In this document: in pieces, positions 8,822 to 17,790 of the stretch
Numbering within the stretch: position 1 is the stretch's first letter
How the letters are laid out: every line of letters begins with the position of its first letter
Assembly (NCBI RefSeq): GCF_002005465.1
Contig: NZ_CP014691.1
Coordinates: 2,302,501 to 2,366,500 of the forward strand
Direction: 5' to 3'
DNA length: 64,000 nucleotides
From: Neoasaia chiangmaiensis
Lineage (GTDB): Bacteria > Pseudomonadota > Alphaproteobacteria > Acetobacterales > Acetobacteraceae
Notes under the pieces: generated by a model
What the model saw: only the letters and a program-made list of their open reading frames with translations
What the model was told of the DNA's origin: nothing
Databases searched by the model: none
Position numbers and translations under genes: made by a program

Positions 8822-9748
8822 TCAGGAGAGGGCGCGACCTTCCGCGTAGCCGAAGCGGAGGTAATGATGGAAAGGGCCTAATTCATAACCCTGAACGTCC
8901 GGGTTGGCAGCGAGGTAGGCGGCTGAATCCCACAGCCGGTATTGGCCCCGCGCGTGCAGCACCGTACGCCCGCCGTGGGAGGGGGCGTAGAAGGTCACCT
9001 CGTCGGCGTATTTGTTGTAGTATTCGGCGGGTTCCATCAGCAGAAGATCGATGAGATGCACCCCCGGTGCATTGGGAGTCTGCTTGTAGGCGAGCAATGC
9101 CTCGCGGTCGGTCAGGTCGGCGGCGCGTGGTTCCATCTTGCGCCGGGCGCGTTGCTGGGTTTCCTCGAACGACGCGTTGTGCCAGTGCAGATAGGTCAGC
9201 GGCACGGAAACGTAACCGGGTGTTTTCGACTGGGGATCGTGCTGGCCGTTGTCGATGATCTCCATCGTCCGCGCGGGAAGGAACCCTTTGTGAAACGCGC
9301 GATCTGGTGCGAACCAGCCTGGACGCCCCGGAACGTTGAACATCAGCATGTCCATCCGGCAGGATTGCGACAGTCCTTTCAATTGGTTGAGCGTGCGGTG
9401 GATATCGGCCTTATCCGTGCTGAGGCCGTTATCCGTTACGGCCGCGAGGATTTCGTCGCAATCGAGCGGCAAGGCAAAGTCGTAGTCGAAGGTATTGTCC
9501 CAGGATTTGACGATGTTGCCGAAGTGGCCGCCCTTGTTGTGGAAGTCGTTGAGCGTGTCATATCCCCAATAGATACGCACCCCTGCCTTTTCAGCTTCCT
9601 TGAGAAGATCGATCGTCATCGGATCGACCGATCCGTTATCCATGATCTCAAGGTTCGGGAAATCGAACAGATTGCCATAGTGGGTGAGCCAGCGCGCGAG
9701 ATTGTCTCCCTCGTCGCGTTGCATCATGATAACCCTGACTTTGGCCAT
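8822..9748 (-). CDS. Glycosyltransferase family 2 (PF13704-like) with C-terminal repeat module
   Basis: A 308-residue protein. The start MAKVRVIMMQRDEGDNLARW is typical of the short GT2 group that begins with a K/R-rich strand and a DE-N motif. A DxD-like acidic motif (LPLDCDEIL) near residue 97 would bind the nucleotide-sugar metal. The last 40 residues (DSAAYLAANPDVQGYEL, PFHHYLRFGYAEGR) form a short motif also found at the ends of other secreted or surface-related proteins. The sugar donor and acceptor cannot be read from the sequence. It has no polysaccharide cluster around it; the minus-strand gene upstream is a DUF6525-like protein. Confidence 0.78.
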   Translation of the reverse strand: MAKVRVIMMQRDEGDNLARWLTHYGNLFDFPNLEIMDNGSVDPMTIDLLKEAEKAGVRIYWGYDTLNDFHNKGGHFGNIVKSWDNTFDYDFALPLDCDEILAAVTDNGLSTDKADIHRTLNQLKGLSQSCRMDMLMFNVPGRPGWFAPDRAFHKGFLPARTMEIIDNGQHDPQSKTPGYVSVPLTYLHWHNASFEETQQRARRKMEPRAADLTDREALLAYKQTPNAPGVHLIDLLLMEPAEYYNKYADEVTFYAPSHGGRTVLHARGQYRLWDSAAYLAANPDVQGYELGPFHHYLRFGYAEGRALS

Positions 9749-9793
9749 GTGATCCAGGTATCCAGTAATTGGCGAAGTTTACGACCATTCTCA

Positions 9794-10228
9794 TCAAAAG
9801 CCTTGCGAAGCAACATGTTCCGAACCCGGTCGTCTTCGACCGGATGCACCGGATGCACCGGATGCACCGGATGCACCGGATGTGGCGTTGTCGTAGCGCA
9901 ACACGCTGGCACGTGCGGCAATATGGGGCAGCGTCTCATGACGTTCGGCGAACGCGTCGCGCTCCAGCCGCTCGCAATAATCGAGATAGCGAAGCAGGGC
10001 GCGCTCCGCCCGGTTTCCCGGACCGTGGACGCGTTTGTAATGCCGCCACAGCATCAGGACATTGACCGACCATGCGTCATAGGCGTGTTCCATCAAGCGA
10101 CGGCGAACGGCCGTCGGTAACTGGTCGAATGCTGCCCAGTCGTCGCCATCGAAGCGTCGCCAGATTTCTTCACGACGTGTCTGATCGTTTGTTGTGACGT
10201 GATCCATTCGCGGAGTTGGCATGAACAC
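9794..10228 (-). CDS. DUF6525-like hypothetical protein with a glycine-alanine-serine tandem repeat
   Basis: A 144-residue cytoplasmic protein. The central part (WAAFDQLPTAVRRRLMEHA, LMLWRHYKRVHG, ALLRYLDYCERLERDAFAE) resembles small alphaproteobacterial proteins grouped as DUF6525; this is recognition by pattern, not a search. The C-terminal tail contains four GAS repeats from a 9-bp tandem repeat, then a basic stretch. The GTG at 10228 is taken as start because AGAGG lies about 6 nt upstream; an ATG two codons later is possible. No function is known. It shares orientation with the glycosyltransferase gene 45 bp downstream and is divergent from amn. Confidence 0.6.
   Translation of the reverse strand: MFMPTPRMDHVTTNDQTRREEIWRRFDGDDWAAFDQLPTAVRRRLMEHAYDAWSVNVLMLWRHYKRVHGPGNRAERALLRYLDYCERLERDAFAERHETLPHIAARASVLRYDNATSGASGASGASGASGRRRPGSEHVASQGF
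9841..9882. repeat. 9-bp tandem repeat, four copies plus a partial fifth
   Basis: CGGATGCAC is repeated four times without mismatch (9841-9876), followed by a partial copy CGGATG. It lies in the 3' part of the DUF6525-like gene and encodes GAS units there. Because the unit is 9 bp, copy-number change would lengthen or shorten the protein without frameshift. Confidence 0.95.
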
Positions 10229-10377
10229 CGGGTGCCTCTTTAAACGTCCAATGAGTTAGTTATGATATAACATACCATTTAATATTGTCATGCGTCCGTC
10301 ATCGTGCACCGCTTGCCAGACATGCCTGATCCGTCCTTTTCTTTTGCCGAAGCCGGAGCCTGGGGAGTTCGCACCGT

Positions 10378-11826
10378 ATGTCCACTCGATCGATGGAATC
10401 GTTCTTCGATCTCGTCGGCACTGATTTCGTGCCGTTCAACGAGGTCGATGGCGCCCTGGAGCGTATTGCTGCCCTCTATCACGAAGGCGTGGCGAAACTT
10501 CGGGCCGCGTTCGCGGCACGTGAGGCTGTGACGACCTTCTATCCCTATCTCGCATTCCCGTTGGCACGTGGCGTGACGCCGACCGATATCCGGCCCCCTT
10601 TCGACAATATCCTGGAGCCCGCCTTCTACGGCACCACGCTGACACGCCCATCCCTGTTCAGGACTTACTGGCGCGCGCAGATCGAAGACCTGCTGACGCA
10701 TTACCGGCAGCCTGTCTATGTCGGTCTGTCCAAACGCCCGATGCCGTTATCCTACGTCATGGAAGATGCCGTTACCGGGCTGGCGGAAAGTGACATGCGG
10801 ATCCTGCAGAATCGCTTCGCGCTGCCCGATCTGCACGCGACGGACGATACGATCGCCAATTGCGAGATCGTGCCGCGTCCGGACCAGCCGCGTCCGTTGG
10901 CGCTGTTCACGGCCGAGCGCACCGATTATTCCCTGGCGCGGCTGCATCACTATACCGGAACCGCGCCCCGGCACTTCCAGCGTTTCATCCTGCTGACCAA
11001 CTATCAGCGCTATGTGGACAGCTTCCGGGAGTATGGCCGCGCCCAGGTCGATCTCGGCACGGAATACGATGCTTTCGTCGAACCGGGAGATGTCGTCTAT
11101 CGCGAGGGCCGGTCGACCGGCACGCCGCTGGCCAGCCTGCCGCAGATGCCGGCCTATCACCTGCGCCGCCCGGATGGCGACGGCATCACGCTGGTCAATA
11201 TCGGCGTCGGCCCGTCCAATGCCAAAACCATTACGGACCATCTGGCGGTGCTGCGGCCGCATTGCTGGCTCATGGTCGGGCATTGCGCCGGCCTGCGCCG
11301 CTCGCAGGTCCTGGGCGACTATGTTCTGGCGCATGGCTATGTGCGAGACGATCATGTGCTGGACGACGACCTGCCGCCCTGGGTGCCGGTGCCGCCGATC
11401 GCCGAGGTTCAGGTGGCCCTGCAAAAGGCCATGCTGCGCGTCACCGGGCTGGACGAGCGCGATATCAAGACGCGCCTGCGAACCGGCACGGTCATGACCA
11501 CCGACAACCGGAACTGGGAACTGCGGCTGCAGGCGCTGTTCGCGCAGATCAACATGAGCCGGTCGATCGCCGTCGACATGGAATCGGCCACCATCGCCGC
11601 GAACGGTTTCCGCTTCCGCGTGCCATACGGCACGTTGCTCTGCGTCTCCGACAAGCCGCTGCATGGCGAACTCAAGCTGCGCGGCATGGCCAATGCGTTC
11701 TATCGCGAACGCGTCAGCCAGCATCTGATGGTGGGAATCGAGACGATGCGCGATCTTCGGGCGCGAGGCATGACCAGCCTGCATTCCCGGAAGCTGCGCG
11801 GCTTCGACGAGCCGCCGTTCCGGTAG
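10378..11826 (+). CDS. amn: AMP nucleosidase
   Basis: A 482-residue enzyme that hydrolyses AMP to adenine and ribose 5-phosphate. Length and architecture match E. coli Amn. The N-terminal half carries the AMP nucleosidase-specific domain (PLARGVTPTDIRPPFDNI, QRFILLTNYQRYVDSF). The C-terminal half is the purine nucleoside phosphorylase-like catalytic domain (LMVGHCAGLRRSQVLGDYV, AVDMESATIAANGFRFRVP, LCVSDKPLHGELKLRG). The upstream 149 bp, shared with the divergent DUF6525-like gene, are strikingly AT-rich around 10255-10290 and are a likely promoter region. It regulates adenylate pools in the cytoplasm. Confidence 0.95.
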   Translation: MSTRSMESFFDLVGTDFVPFNEVDGALERIAALYHEGVAKLRAAFAAREAVTTFYPYLAFPLARGVTPTDIRPPFDNILEPAFYGTTLTRPSLFRTYWRAQIEDLLTHYRQPVYVGLSKRPMPLSYVMEDAVTGLAESDMRILQNRFALPDLHATDDTIANCEIVPRPDQPRPLALFTAERTDYSLARLHHYTGTAPRHFQRFILLTNYQRYVDSFREYGRAQVDLGTEYDAFVEPGDVVYREGRSTGTPLASLPQMPAYHLRRPDGDGITLVNIGVGPSNAKTITDHLAVLRPHCWLMVGHCAGLRRSQVLGDYVLAHGYVRDDHVLDDDLPPWVPVPPIAEVQVALQKAMLRVTGLDERDIKTRLRTGTVMTTDNRNWELRLQALFAQINMSRSIAVDMESATIAANGFRFRVPYGTLLCVSDKPLHGELKLRGMANAFYRERVSQHLMVGIETMRDLRARGMTSLHSRKLRGFDEPPFR

Positions 11827-11922
11827 GCCGCATCGCAAGGCGGAAAGGCTTTTCCCGCGGCAGGCGACATTACGGCGGTCGGCGCGTTGCAGACGCACAT
11901 GCCCATCGCGAAAGGCGCCTTC

Positions 11923-12315
11923 ATGACGACGGAACTCGGCCTTCTTATCGTTACCATTGTCTTCGGCCTGTTTCAGGTTCTGGGGACCGGCATGGTCGTC
12001 AGCCAGGAGCGCGGACTGAATTTCTCCATGAGCGCGCGGGATGACGAACGCCCGCTGACCGGCGCGCGGGCGCGTATCCATCGGGCCTACCGCAATTTCA
12101 TGGAGACGTTCGGCTTCTTCGCCGCCGCCGTGCTCGTCGCGGGGCTGCTGGGACGGCATGACGCCCTGACACTGTCCGGCGCGTGGGTCTATGTCATCTC
12201 GCGGTTCATCTACTGGCCGCTCTATGTCTGGGGCGTGCCGGTGATTCGCTCGCTCGTCTGGGGTGCGTCCGTGGTCGGGATCGTGCTTGTCCTGCTGGGG
12301 ATTGTCGTCGGATGA
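11923..12315 (+). CDS. MAPEG family membrane protein
   Basis: A 130-residue protein with four predicted transmembrane helices. The pattern VVSQERGLNFSMSARDDERP then RIHRAYRNFMETFGFFAA matches the MAPEG superfamily signature (arginine, then E/N-F-x-E-x-F in helix 2). The ATG at 11923 is chosen from an AAAGG 8-12 nt upstream; in-frame TTG 11887 and ATG 11899 are alternatives. Bacterial MAPEG proteins are mostly uncharacterised; some have glutathione transferase or peroxidase activity. It lies between amn and the peptidase gene, all on the plus strand. Confidence 0.82.
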   Translation: MTTELGLLIVTIVFGLFQVLGTGMVVSQERGLNFSMSARDDERPLTGARARIHRAYRNFMETFGFFAAAVLVAGLLGRHDALTLSGAWVYVISRFIYWPLYVWGVPVIRSLVWGASVVGIVLVLLGIVVG

Positions 12316-12382
12316 AATGCGATGTGCCGCCTTCCGCAATATTCGGTTTGACCCGCCCGCCATGCGCTCTAATCTCGGCATC

Positions 12383-14224
12383 ATGAACAGTCATCTTTCC
12401 CGTCCCCGCCATGACGCCAATGCCGGTTCGTCCGCGACACCCGACGACGGTGCAACACCGCGCTGGGATCTTTCGGATCTCTATGCCGGCCTCGACGATC
12501 CGGCGATCACCGATGATCTGGCGGCCTGTGAAGCGCGCGCCCGGCGTTTCGCCGAACGCTGGAAGGGCCGGATCGCGACGGTCACGGCGCCCGATCTGGC
12601 CGAGGCGTTGGCCGAATATCAGGCCATCGACGAGGGGCTGGGCCGGTTGGGTTCGTTCTCGCAGCTCAGCTTTTCCGCGCATACGACGGACCCGGCCACC
12701 GGGCGTTTCGCGCAGGATATCCAGGAACGACTGACGGATATCTCCGCGCATCTTCTGTTCTTCACGCTCGAACTCAACCGCGTCGAGGATGCGCCCCTTG
12801 CCGCGCTGACCGCCGATCCGGCGCTTGCCGGATGGCGGCCATTCCTGCGCGATCTGCGGGTGTTCCGTCCCTATCAGTTGTCGGACGATGTCGAGCAGGT
12901 CCTGATGGAGAAATCCGTCACCGGTCGCGCGGCGTGGAACCGGTTGTTCGATGAGACCATGGCGACCCTGACGGTGACGCTCGACGGCGAGGAAAAGCCG
13001 CTGGGCGAGGCGCTCAACCAGTTGTCCGACGCCGACCGGGAGAAGCGCCGTCTGGCTGCCGGGCAGGTCAGCGCCGTGCTGGACGGCAACAAGCGGCTGT
13101 TTGGGATGATTACCAACGTGCTCGCCAAGGACAAGGCGATCGGCGACGGCCTGCGTGGCTATCCGCGCCCGACCTCCAGCCGCAATCGCGGCAACATGGT
13201 GGAAGACGAGGTCGTGGATGCGCTGGTGGCGGCGGTGGATGCGGATTATCCGCGTCTGGCGCATCGCTATTACAGCATGAAGGCGAAATGGCTCGGGCTC
13301 GACAGGCTTCAGCACTGGGACCGCAACGCGCCGCTGCCGGGCGCCGACGATCGGAGGATCTCCTGGCCCGATGCCAAGAACATCGTCCGGTCGGCCTACG
13401 ATGCCTTCGATCCACGCCTTGGCGAGATCGTCGGGCGTTTCATGACCAATCCCTGGATCGATGCCGCCGCCGTGCCGGGCAAGTCGTCCGGCGCGTTCGC
13501 CCATCCGACGGTGCCGGGCGTGCATCCGTATATCCTGATGAACTATCATGGCCGCACGCGGGATGTGATGACGCTGGCGCATGAACTGGGGCATGGCGCA
13601 CACCAGATTCTGGCGGCAAGGCAGGGTTATCTGCAATCGGCCACGCCGCTGACGCTGGCGGAGACGGCATCTGTCTTTGGCGAGATGCTGACGTTCCAGT
13701 CCCTGCTGGATGCCGAAACCGACCCGCAGCGTCGGCGCCTGATGCTCGCGGCGAAGGTGGAGGACATGCTCAATACGGTCGTTCGCCAGATCGCCTTCTA
13801 TCAGTTTGAGACCCGGCTGCACGACGAACGCAGGAAAGGCGAGATTTCGGTCGAGCGCATCGGCGAAATCTGGCGTGAGGTGCAGACGCGCAGCCTGGGG
13901 CCGGCCTTCGAATTCACGCCGGATTACGACATCTACTGGTCCTATGTGCCGCATTTCGTCCATTCGCCGTTCTATGTCTACGCATATGCCTTCGGCGATT
14001 GTCTGGTGAATGCGCTTTACGGCGTGTTCCGCAATGGCGCGCCGGCGTTTCAGGACAAATATATGGCCATGCTGGAAGCGGGGGGCACGAAGCGCCACAA
14101 GGAACTGCTCGCGCCTTTCGGGCTGGATGCGACGGACCCGGCCTTCTGGCGCAAGGGCCTCGATGTGATTGCGGGCTTTATCGACCAGCTTGCCCAGGAT
14201 GAACCGGAGGCACGCCGGTCATGA
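12383..14224 (+). CDS. pepF: Oligoendopeptidase F, M3 family zinc metallopeptidase
   Basis: A 613-residue cytoplasmic peptidase. The zinc motif HELGH begins at about residue 400, with the third ligand glutamate in LAETASVFGE about 27 residues later. The N-terminal helical PepF domain (WDLSDLYAGLDDPAI, VLMEKSVTGRAAWNRLF) and the substrate channel motif SYVPHFVHSPFYVYAYAFG are both typical. No signal peptide is seen. It probably cleaves medium-sized peptides. The start is uncertain: ATG 12383 was preferred over ATG 12362, and neither has a strong ribosome binding site. The stop overlaps the next start (ATGA), so the kinase-like gene is translationally coupled. Confidence 0.93.
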   Translation: MNSHLSRPRHDANAGSSATPDDGATPRWDLSDLYAGLDDPAITDDLAACEARARRFAERWKGRIATVTAPDLAEALAEYQAIDEGLGRLGSFSQLSFSAHTTDPATGRFAQDIQERLTDISAHLLFFTLELNRVEDAPLAALTADPALAGWRPFLRDLRVFRPYQLSDDVEQVLMEKSVTGRAAWNRLFDETMATLTVTLDGEEKPLGEALNQLSDADREKRRLAAGQVSAVLDGNKRLFGMITNVLAKDKAIGDGLRGYPRPTSSRNRGNMVEDEVVDALVAAVDADYPRLAHRYYSMKAKWLGLDRLQHWDRNAPLPGADDRRISWPDAKNIVRSAYDAFDPRLGEIVGRFMTNPWIDAAAVPGKSSGAFAHPTVPGVHPYILMNYHGRTRDVMTLAHELGHGAHQILAARQGYLQSATPLTLAETASVFGEMLTFQSLLDAETDPQRRRLMLAAKVEDMLNTVVRQIAFYQFETRLHDERRKGEISVERIGEIWREVQTRSLGPAFEFTPDYDIYWSYVPHFVHSPFYVYAYAFGDCLVNALYGVFRNGAPAFQDKYMAMLEAGGTKRHKELLAPFGLDATDPAFWRKGLDVIAGFIDQLAQDEPEARRS

Positions 14225-15588
14225 GCGAACCCAACGATCTGGACCAGACCGGCCTGCTTGGCGAACTGCGTCGTATGGCGCGCACGTCCGGGGCCGTCGG
14301 TGGCATTGCGGCGCGGTTTGCCGGAAGTCGCCTCGGCATACGCTCCAACAAATCCGTCCACGCCAATGATCTGAAAGCGGCGCTTGGCGGCCTCAAGGGG
14401 CCGTTGATGAAGGCGGCGCAGCTGCTGTCCACCATTCCGGGGGCGCTGCCGGATGAATATGCGGAAGAACTTGCCCAGTTGCAGGCGAATGCACCGCCGA
14501 TGGGATGGAGCTTCGTCCGTCGGCGCATGACGGCCGAACTGGGCGCGGGATGGGAACGGAAATTTCGCTCCTTCAGCCATGATGCCGTTGCAGCGGCCAG
14601 CCTCGGGCAGGTGCATCGTGGCGTGACGGCGGACGGGCGAGCCGTTGCCTGCAAGTTGCAATATCCGGACATGACAGCCGCCGTCGAATCCGATCTGCGG
14701 CAGTTCAGGGCGGCGGTCGGGCTGTTTCAGCAATTCGCGCCGGTCATCAAGCAGGAAGACGTGCTGGTGGAACTGACCGAGCGTCTGCGTGAGGAACTGG
14801 ATTACGAACGGGAGGCGTCGCATCTGCGTCTCTATCACCTGATGCTGGCCGATACGCCGGACGTTTCCGTGCCGGAGCCTGTTGAGACGCTTTCCACCAA
14901 GCGGTTGCTCACCATGGACTGGGTCAGCGGGCGCGGGTTGCAGAAAGTGCTGGATACCAATCCCACGCAGGAGCAGCGCGATGCCATCGCGCGTGCCCTG
15001 TTCCGCGCCTGGTATACGCCCGTCTATCGCTATGGCGTTATTCATGGCGACCCGCATATGGGCAACTTCACGGTGCGCGATGACTTCGGCCTGAACCTGC
15101 TGGATTTCGGTGCGATCCGGATTTTCCCGGCGCGATTCGTCAAGGGCATCATCGAACTGTTCACGGCGCTGAGCGAGAAGGACGAGGAACGCGCCTTCCA
15201 TGCCTATGAACTCTGGGGGTTCAAGGGGATCACGCGTGAGACGGCGCGGATTCTGAACGAATGGGCCAGTTTCCTTTACGGTCCATTGATGGATGACCGC
15301 GAACGCCTGATCCAGAACAGCGACAATCCCAGTGAAGGGCGTGAATTGCTGGAGAAGGTCTATGAAGGCCTCAAGCGGACAGGCAGCGTGCAGCCGTCGC
15401 GTGAGTTCGTTCTGGTGGACCGCTCGGCCATCGGTCTGGGGAGCGTATTCCTGCGGCTGGGGGCCAAATTGAACTGGCACCGGATGTTCCAGGAACTGAT
15501 TGCCGACTTCGACGAACATGCCTTGGCCGAGCGGCAAAAGAACGCCCTTGCGGCGGCACGTGTGCCACCACCGTTGAGCGGGATTTAA
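14221..15588 (+). CDS. ABC1/UbiB atypical kinase-like protein
   Basis: A 455-residue member of the ABC1/ADCK/UbiB family. Recognisable elements are the N-terminal GPLMKAAQLLST segment in place of the KxGQ motif, the alanine-rich loop AAASLGQVHRG in place of a P-loop, lysine in VACKLQYP, the catalytic-loop-like VIHGDPHMGNF and the DFG of LLDFGAIR. Family members support quinone biosynthesis or lipid handling as ATPases rather than classical protein kinases. The canonical ubiB lies with ubiE in many genomes, so this may be a paralogue. It overlaps pepF by 4 nt; this pairing is unexplained. Confidence 0.86.
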   Translation: MSEPNDLDQTGLLGELRRMARTSGAVGGIAARFAGSRLGIRSNKSVHANDLKAALGGLKGPLMKAAQLLSTIPGALPDEYAEELAQLQANAPPMGWSFVRRRMTAELGAGWERKFRSFSHDAVAAASLGQVHRGVTADGRAVACKLQYPDMTAAVESDLRQFRAAVGLFQQFAPVIKQEDVLVELTERLREELDYEREASHLRLYHLMLADTPDVSVPEPVETLSTKRLLTMDWVSGRGLQKVLDTNPTQEQRDAIARALFRAWYTPVYRYGVIHGDPHMGNFTVRDDFGLNLLDFGAIRIFPARFVKGIIELFTALSEKDEERAFHAYELWGFKGITRETARILNEWASFLYGPLMDDRERLIQNSDNPSEGRELLEKVYEGLKRTGSVQPSREFVLVDRSAIGLGSVFLRLGAKLNWHRMFQELIADFDEHALAERQKNALAAARVPPPLSGI

Positions 15589-15738
15589 AGTCGGGGCGTC
15601 CCCCCGGCATAAGGGCAACTTCGAAGCCTGATGCAAGGGGCTGAAAGCGCCGCGCGACCGGAAATACGAAACAGGGGCGTCGATATCGGTCATCGTAGTG
15701 CAGAGCATGCCCGTGGGTTCGCGAGAGGGGCTGGACGA

Positions 15739-16029
15739 TCAGTCCGGATCGCCCCATCGCCAACGCCAGCCACCTTTCGTGCGCGACTTACATATCCATA
15801 CGAAGATGGCTGTCACGGCCAGGTCGTTGAGAATAACGGCAAGTCCCGCATATCGGCGCGGCGGTCGATGCAGGAACGGGATGGCAAGCGATGGAAAAAC
15901 CGTTAGCGAGATAAAAATACCGAGGCTGACCCAGCCTTGCCATGTGATGGGAAGGCCGGCGCCATAGCCATATCGCTTCGGCTCAAACCACGCGCCGGAT
16001 GTCGTATCGGGATCATTCAGTTTGCGCAT
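15739..16029 (-). CDS. Small two-helix membrane protein, unknown function
   Basis: A 96-residue protein with two hydrophobic segments (about residues 31-52 and 60-80) and a soluble N-terminal patch containing EPKRYGYGAGLPITWQGW. I recall similar short proteins with this PKRYGYG-GLP-W-GW pattern in other alphaproteobacteria, but no function. It has ATG at 16029 and a basic, tryptophan-rich C-terminus. It stands alone between the UbiB-like gene and a coiled-coil gene. Confidence 0.6.
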   Translation of the reverse strand: MRKLNDPDTTSGAWFEPKRYGYGAGLPITWQGWVSLGIFISLTVFPSLAIPFLHRPPRRYAGLAVILNDLAVTAIFVWICKSRTKGGWRWRWGDPD

Positions 16030-16205
16030 CGCGTTCCTCCGGAGACGAGTCCTGTGATGATGTCAGGTCGGTTCGGAGGAGCTTTCCGAAAAAATCATGG
16101 AAAAGCAACGTGACCGGATGCACTTCCTGAATATTGATGGCGACGCGCCGGAAAAGTCGTCGGATGTTTCGTCAACGATTCCAAACAGGCCGCCGTCAAG
16201 ACGGT

Positions 16206-16610
16206 TCAGAAGATCTCCTTGATCAGATCGTCACCGATTCCGAAACCGGCGCCCGCCTCGACAGAACGGGCAAAGCCGGAATTGAGGAAATTGTTGAAGA
16301 AGCCGCCGCTTTGCTGGGCGGGTGCGGGCTGCTGCGGGGCATCGATCTGCTGAGCGTAGTTCGGCTGGTATTGTTGGGCCTGATTGGCTACGGCGCCGCG
16401 CAGGGCTTGCAGCAGATTGGCGACCTGTTCCTGCTCCGCCCGGAAGGACAGGGCCAGTTCCCGGAGATCGAGCGACCATTCACGCGCCTGCTGATCGCCG
16501 CTGTTCGCCGCCGCCTGCAACTTGTTGCCCAAAGTCTGCAACGCCTGCGCCGATTGCTGCGCCTGCCCCTGAAGTTGCGTGTAGATCTGGTCAATGCTCT
16601 GGACGTCCAT
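16206..16610 (-). CDS. Hypothetical coiled-coil protein with glycine-rich C-terminal tail
   Basis: A 134-residue protein. Residues 1-75 are glutamine/alanine-rich and helical with heptad character (QSAQALQTLGNKLQAAA, LALSFRAEQEQVANLLQAL). A QPxYAQQ/PQQPAPAQQ linker follows. The tail (GGFFNNFLNSGFARS then GAGFGIGDDLI) recalls the GxGxGxGDDL endings of small bacterial surface or chaperone-like proteins. No signal peptide is seen. Function is unknown. The 274 bp between it and the next plus-strand gene show no recognised feature. Confidence 0.6.
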   Translation of the reverse strand: MDVQSIDQIYTQLQGQAQQSAQALQTLGNKLQAAANSGDQQAREWSLDLRELALSFRAEQEQVANLLQALRGAVANQAQQYQPNYAQQIDAPQQPAPAQQSGGFFNNFLNSGFARSVEAGAGFGIGDDLIKEIF

Positions 16611-16884
16611 CCCGGGTTCCTGTCAAAAGATTGCTGATGGGCGGTATAAAGGCCCGGCTGCACATTTTCCGCAAGGGGGAGAGGTGAGGTCCGGCATGAC
16701 CGGTCGCCGCAAGCGAGGGCCGGTCAAAAACGCGCGAGACATGTCCGCGCCCAGGCGGCGATGCCGTGTCGCCGTCGCAGCTTGCGCTATGTTTGAAACA
16801 GGACATTGCGGCTGCAGGTCCCGGATCGTCCGGAGCCGATAATCGGGAAGCAGTCCGAGAGCCCATGATGACAGGAAGACCGAC

Positions 16885-17226
16885 ATGCTGATGGCCACCA
16901 CCCTATGCTATACTCTCGCTGTTGCCATGGGCATCTGGCTCGGTCTTCAAGCCATGCAGAAGCGGCGGCCATTCGCGTTCCTGAAGCCGCTTCACGTCCT
17001 GTTCGCGGCGGCCGGCACGGTATTCATGCTGATCGCACTGGCGCACGGTCATGAGAGGGTCATGCTGGATGTCGCCCTTGTCATCGCCGTCATTGTCTTC
17101 GGCGTCATCATGAGCGAGGCGAGGCGGCGCGGTTACATGATCCCGCCTCTCTATGTGTGCCATATCCTTCTTGCCGCGATACTCTATATTTCGGTCGTTT
17201 GCTTCACGATATTCCCCAATTTCTGA
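16885..17226 (+). CDS. Small multi-spanning membrane protein, unknown function
   Basis: A 113-residue, very hydrophobic protein with four likely transmembrane helices (about 5-20, 36-54, 60-76 and 90-110) separated by short basic loops (QKRRPF, SEARRRGY). ATG 16885 has AGGAAG about 7 nt upstream. No family is recognised. Its stop lies about 20 bp before the first of three palindromes that precede the next gene, so it may be transcribed separately. Confidence 0.6.
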   Translation: MLMATTLCYTLAVAMGIWLGLQAMQKRRPFAFLKPLHVLFAAAGTVFMLIALAHGHERVMLDVALVIAVIVFGVIMSEARRRGYMIPPLYVCHILLAAILYISVVCFTIFPNF

Positions 17227-17246
17227 GATGATCAATCGACTCCTCA

Positions 17247-17318
17247 TTTTCCAATTCGGAAAATAACGGCTTTCCAAAATGGAAAATCAGATGCAGGAAT
17301 AGCTTTCCAAAATGGAAA
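17247..17318. promoter_or_regulatory. Three palindromic operator-like sites upstream of the membrane protein/regulator pair
   Basis: Three related inverted repeats lie directly before the start codon at 17332. Site 1 (17247-17263) is TTTTCCAATTCGGAAAA. Sites 2 (17271-17285) and 3 (17304-17318) are identical, TTTCCAAAATGGAAA. Centres are about 23 and 33 bp apart, roughly two and three helical turns, so a dimeric regulator could occupy one DNA face. The natural candidate is the winged-helix regulator encoded at 17787-18104, acting on its own operon; that link is inference. Confidence 0.7.
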
Positions 17319-17331
17319 GTGAGAATCGGCA

Positions 17332-17790
17332 ATGAATCGCGACGACGCGCAAGGGGCTTTACAGGACATCGACAGTTCACGGCGGCGTCTGGCCGATACG
17401 GTGGCGCAGGGCTATCCGCCGGTCCGGCACGCGGCTTTCGCGGCTATCATGGCCGGGCTCGTTGCCTGCGGTTCGGTGCCACTTCCCTGGAATCTGCTGA
17501 TGGAAGCGTTTCTTCTGCTGAGTATGTTTATGATCTACCGCTGGGATCTGCGGCGCAACGGCATGTTCATTAACGGATGGCGACAGGGATCGACGCGACG
17601 GCTGACCTGGATCTGTCTCGTGGTGACGCTGGCATTGTATCTGTTGGGCGCATGGGAAATGCAGGTTTACCATCGTCCATGGGCGGGTTTGCTGGGCGCT
17701 GTGCCCGCTTTCATTATGGCTTATGGCACTAGTGCCCTGTGGATGCGCGTCTATCTGCGTGAATTGCGGGCGGGAACGCCGGTCGCATGA
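17332..17790 (+). CDS. Four-helix membrane protein paired with a winged-helix regulator
   Basis: A 152-residue protein with a charged, soluble N-terminus (about 30 residues) and four hydrophobic segments. Short basic loops (YRWDLRRNG, RQGSTRRL) follow the inside-positive rule. The gene overlaps the regulator gene by 4 nt (ATGA) and sits immediately behind three palindromes, indicating a two-gene, probably autoregulated operon. Membrane proteins of this size are commonly coupled to HTH_34-type regulators, but their role is not established. Confidence 0.72.
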   Translation: MNRDDAQGALQDIDSSRRRLADTVAQGYPPVRHAAFAAIMAGLVACGSVPLPWNLLMEAFLLLSMFMIYRWDLRRNGMFINGWRQGSTRRLTWICLVVTLALYLLGAWEMQVYHRPWAGLLGAVPAFIMAYGTSALWMRVYLRELRAGTPVA

